The position numbers and the translations under genes were made by a program. Positions 6,415 through 6,450 of a DNA stretch of 6,450 bases are shown here, one piece after another (position 1 is the first letter of the stretch; each line of letters starts with the position of its first letter). Origin of the DNA: Bacteroidales bacterium. GTDB lineage: Bacteria; Bacteroidota; Bacteroidia; Bacteroidales; UBA932. The stretch is from the NCBI GenBank assembly GCA_023230265.1, contig JALNXR010000123.1:1-6450 (forward strand), read 5' to 3'. The notes beneath the pieces were generated by a model. It saw nothing but the letters and a program-made list of their open reading frames with translations. It ran no database searches and had not been told where the DNA came from.

Positions 6415-6435
6415 AATGTAAAATTACTTTACATT
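6415..6435. promoter_or_regulatory. 8-bp inverted repeat upstream of the small basic gene
   Basis: AATGTAAA (6415-6422) and TTTACATT (6428-6435) are exact complements around the 5-base spacer ATTAC. The site lies 17 to 37 bases upstream of the ATG at 6398, where a promoter is expected. On the minus strand it includes TAATTTTA, which misses TAnnTTTG by the last base, but no TTG sits at the right distance. It could be an operator, part of a leader hairpin, or the end of a neighbouring gene's terminator. The DNA is very AT-rich, so chance is a real alternative. Confidence 0.35.
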
Positions 6436-6450
6436 GTTTTTAACTTTACT

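Noticed and set aside
1..6450. Defence system, toxin-antitoxin pair, mobile element, CRISPR array or tRNA
   Set aside because: The five large frames all belong to recognised families, nothing shows tandem repeats with spacers, and no transposase, terminal repeats or tRNA-like fold was seen by eye.

Overview
The window reads as chromosomal core sequence from a member of the Bacteroidota, most likely order Bacteroidales. Four things support this: a 30-residue, extremely basic protein starting MPSGKKRKRHKM that is typical of this phylum; a methyltransferase of the PG_1098 / THUMP-like type found mainly in Bacteroidota; promoter-like sequences of the phylum's own TTG-N19-21-TAnnTTTG form; and start codons with little or no Shine-Dalgarno sequence. 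I see no phage, transposon, CRISPR, tRNA or rRNA signal.

Layout. (1) 1-250, + strand: the C-terminal 82 residues of a receiver domain, cut by the left edge; probably the tail of a hybrid histidine kinase or a single-domain response regulator. (2) 263-2008, - strand: a complete alpha-D-phosphohexomutase (phosphoglucomutase type), tail to tail with the receiver gene. (3) 2009-2085: a divergent intergenic region with a good promoter match for the mutase and a -7-like element for the transporter. (4) 2086-3453 and 3458-4675, + strand: a NorM-like MATE efflux transporter and a THUMP-like SAM methyltransferase, four bases apart and probably one transcript. (5) 4672-6222, - strand: an RNase E/G family ribonuclease whose stop codon lies in the same TTAA as the methyltransferase stop. 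(6) 6223-6305: a leader holding a perfect 15-bp hairpin. (7) 6306-6398, - strand: a 30-codon gene, easily missed for its size, for an AURKAIP1/COX24-type (bS22/mS38-like) small basic protein that is probably ribosomal. (8) 6399-6450: AT-rich upstream DNA with an 8-bp inverted repeat.

How the genes fit together. The right half has an RNA/translation theme: a putative small-subunit protein, an rRNA-processing endoribonuclease read in the same direction, and a nucleic-acid-type methyltransferase converging on them. The small gene and the ribonuclease are probably co-transcribed, with the hairpin as a partial terminator or processing/regulatory element, because too little space remains after the hairpin for a normal separate promoter. 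The left half (signalling receiver, sugar-phosphate mutase, efflux pump) shows no functional link visible from sequence. I did not find a clearly novel multi-gene system. The most rewarding places to look are the 30-codon gene and the hairpin leader of the ribonuclease.
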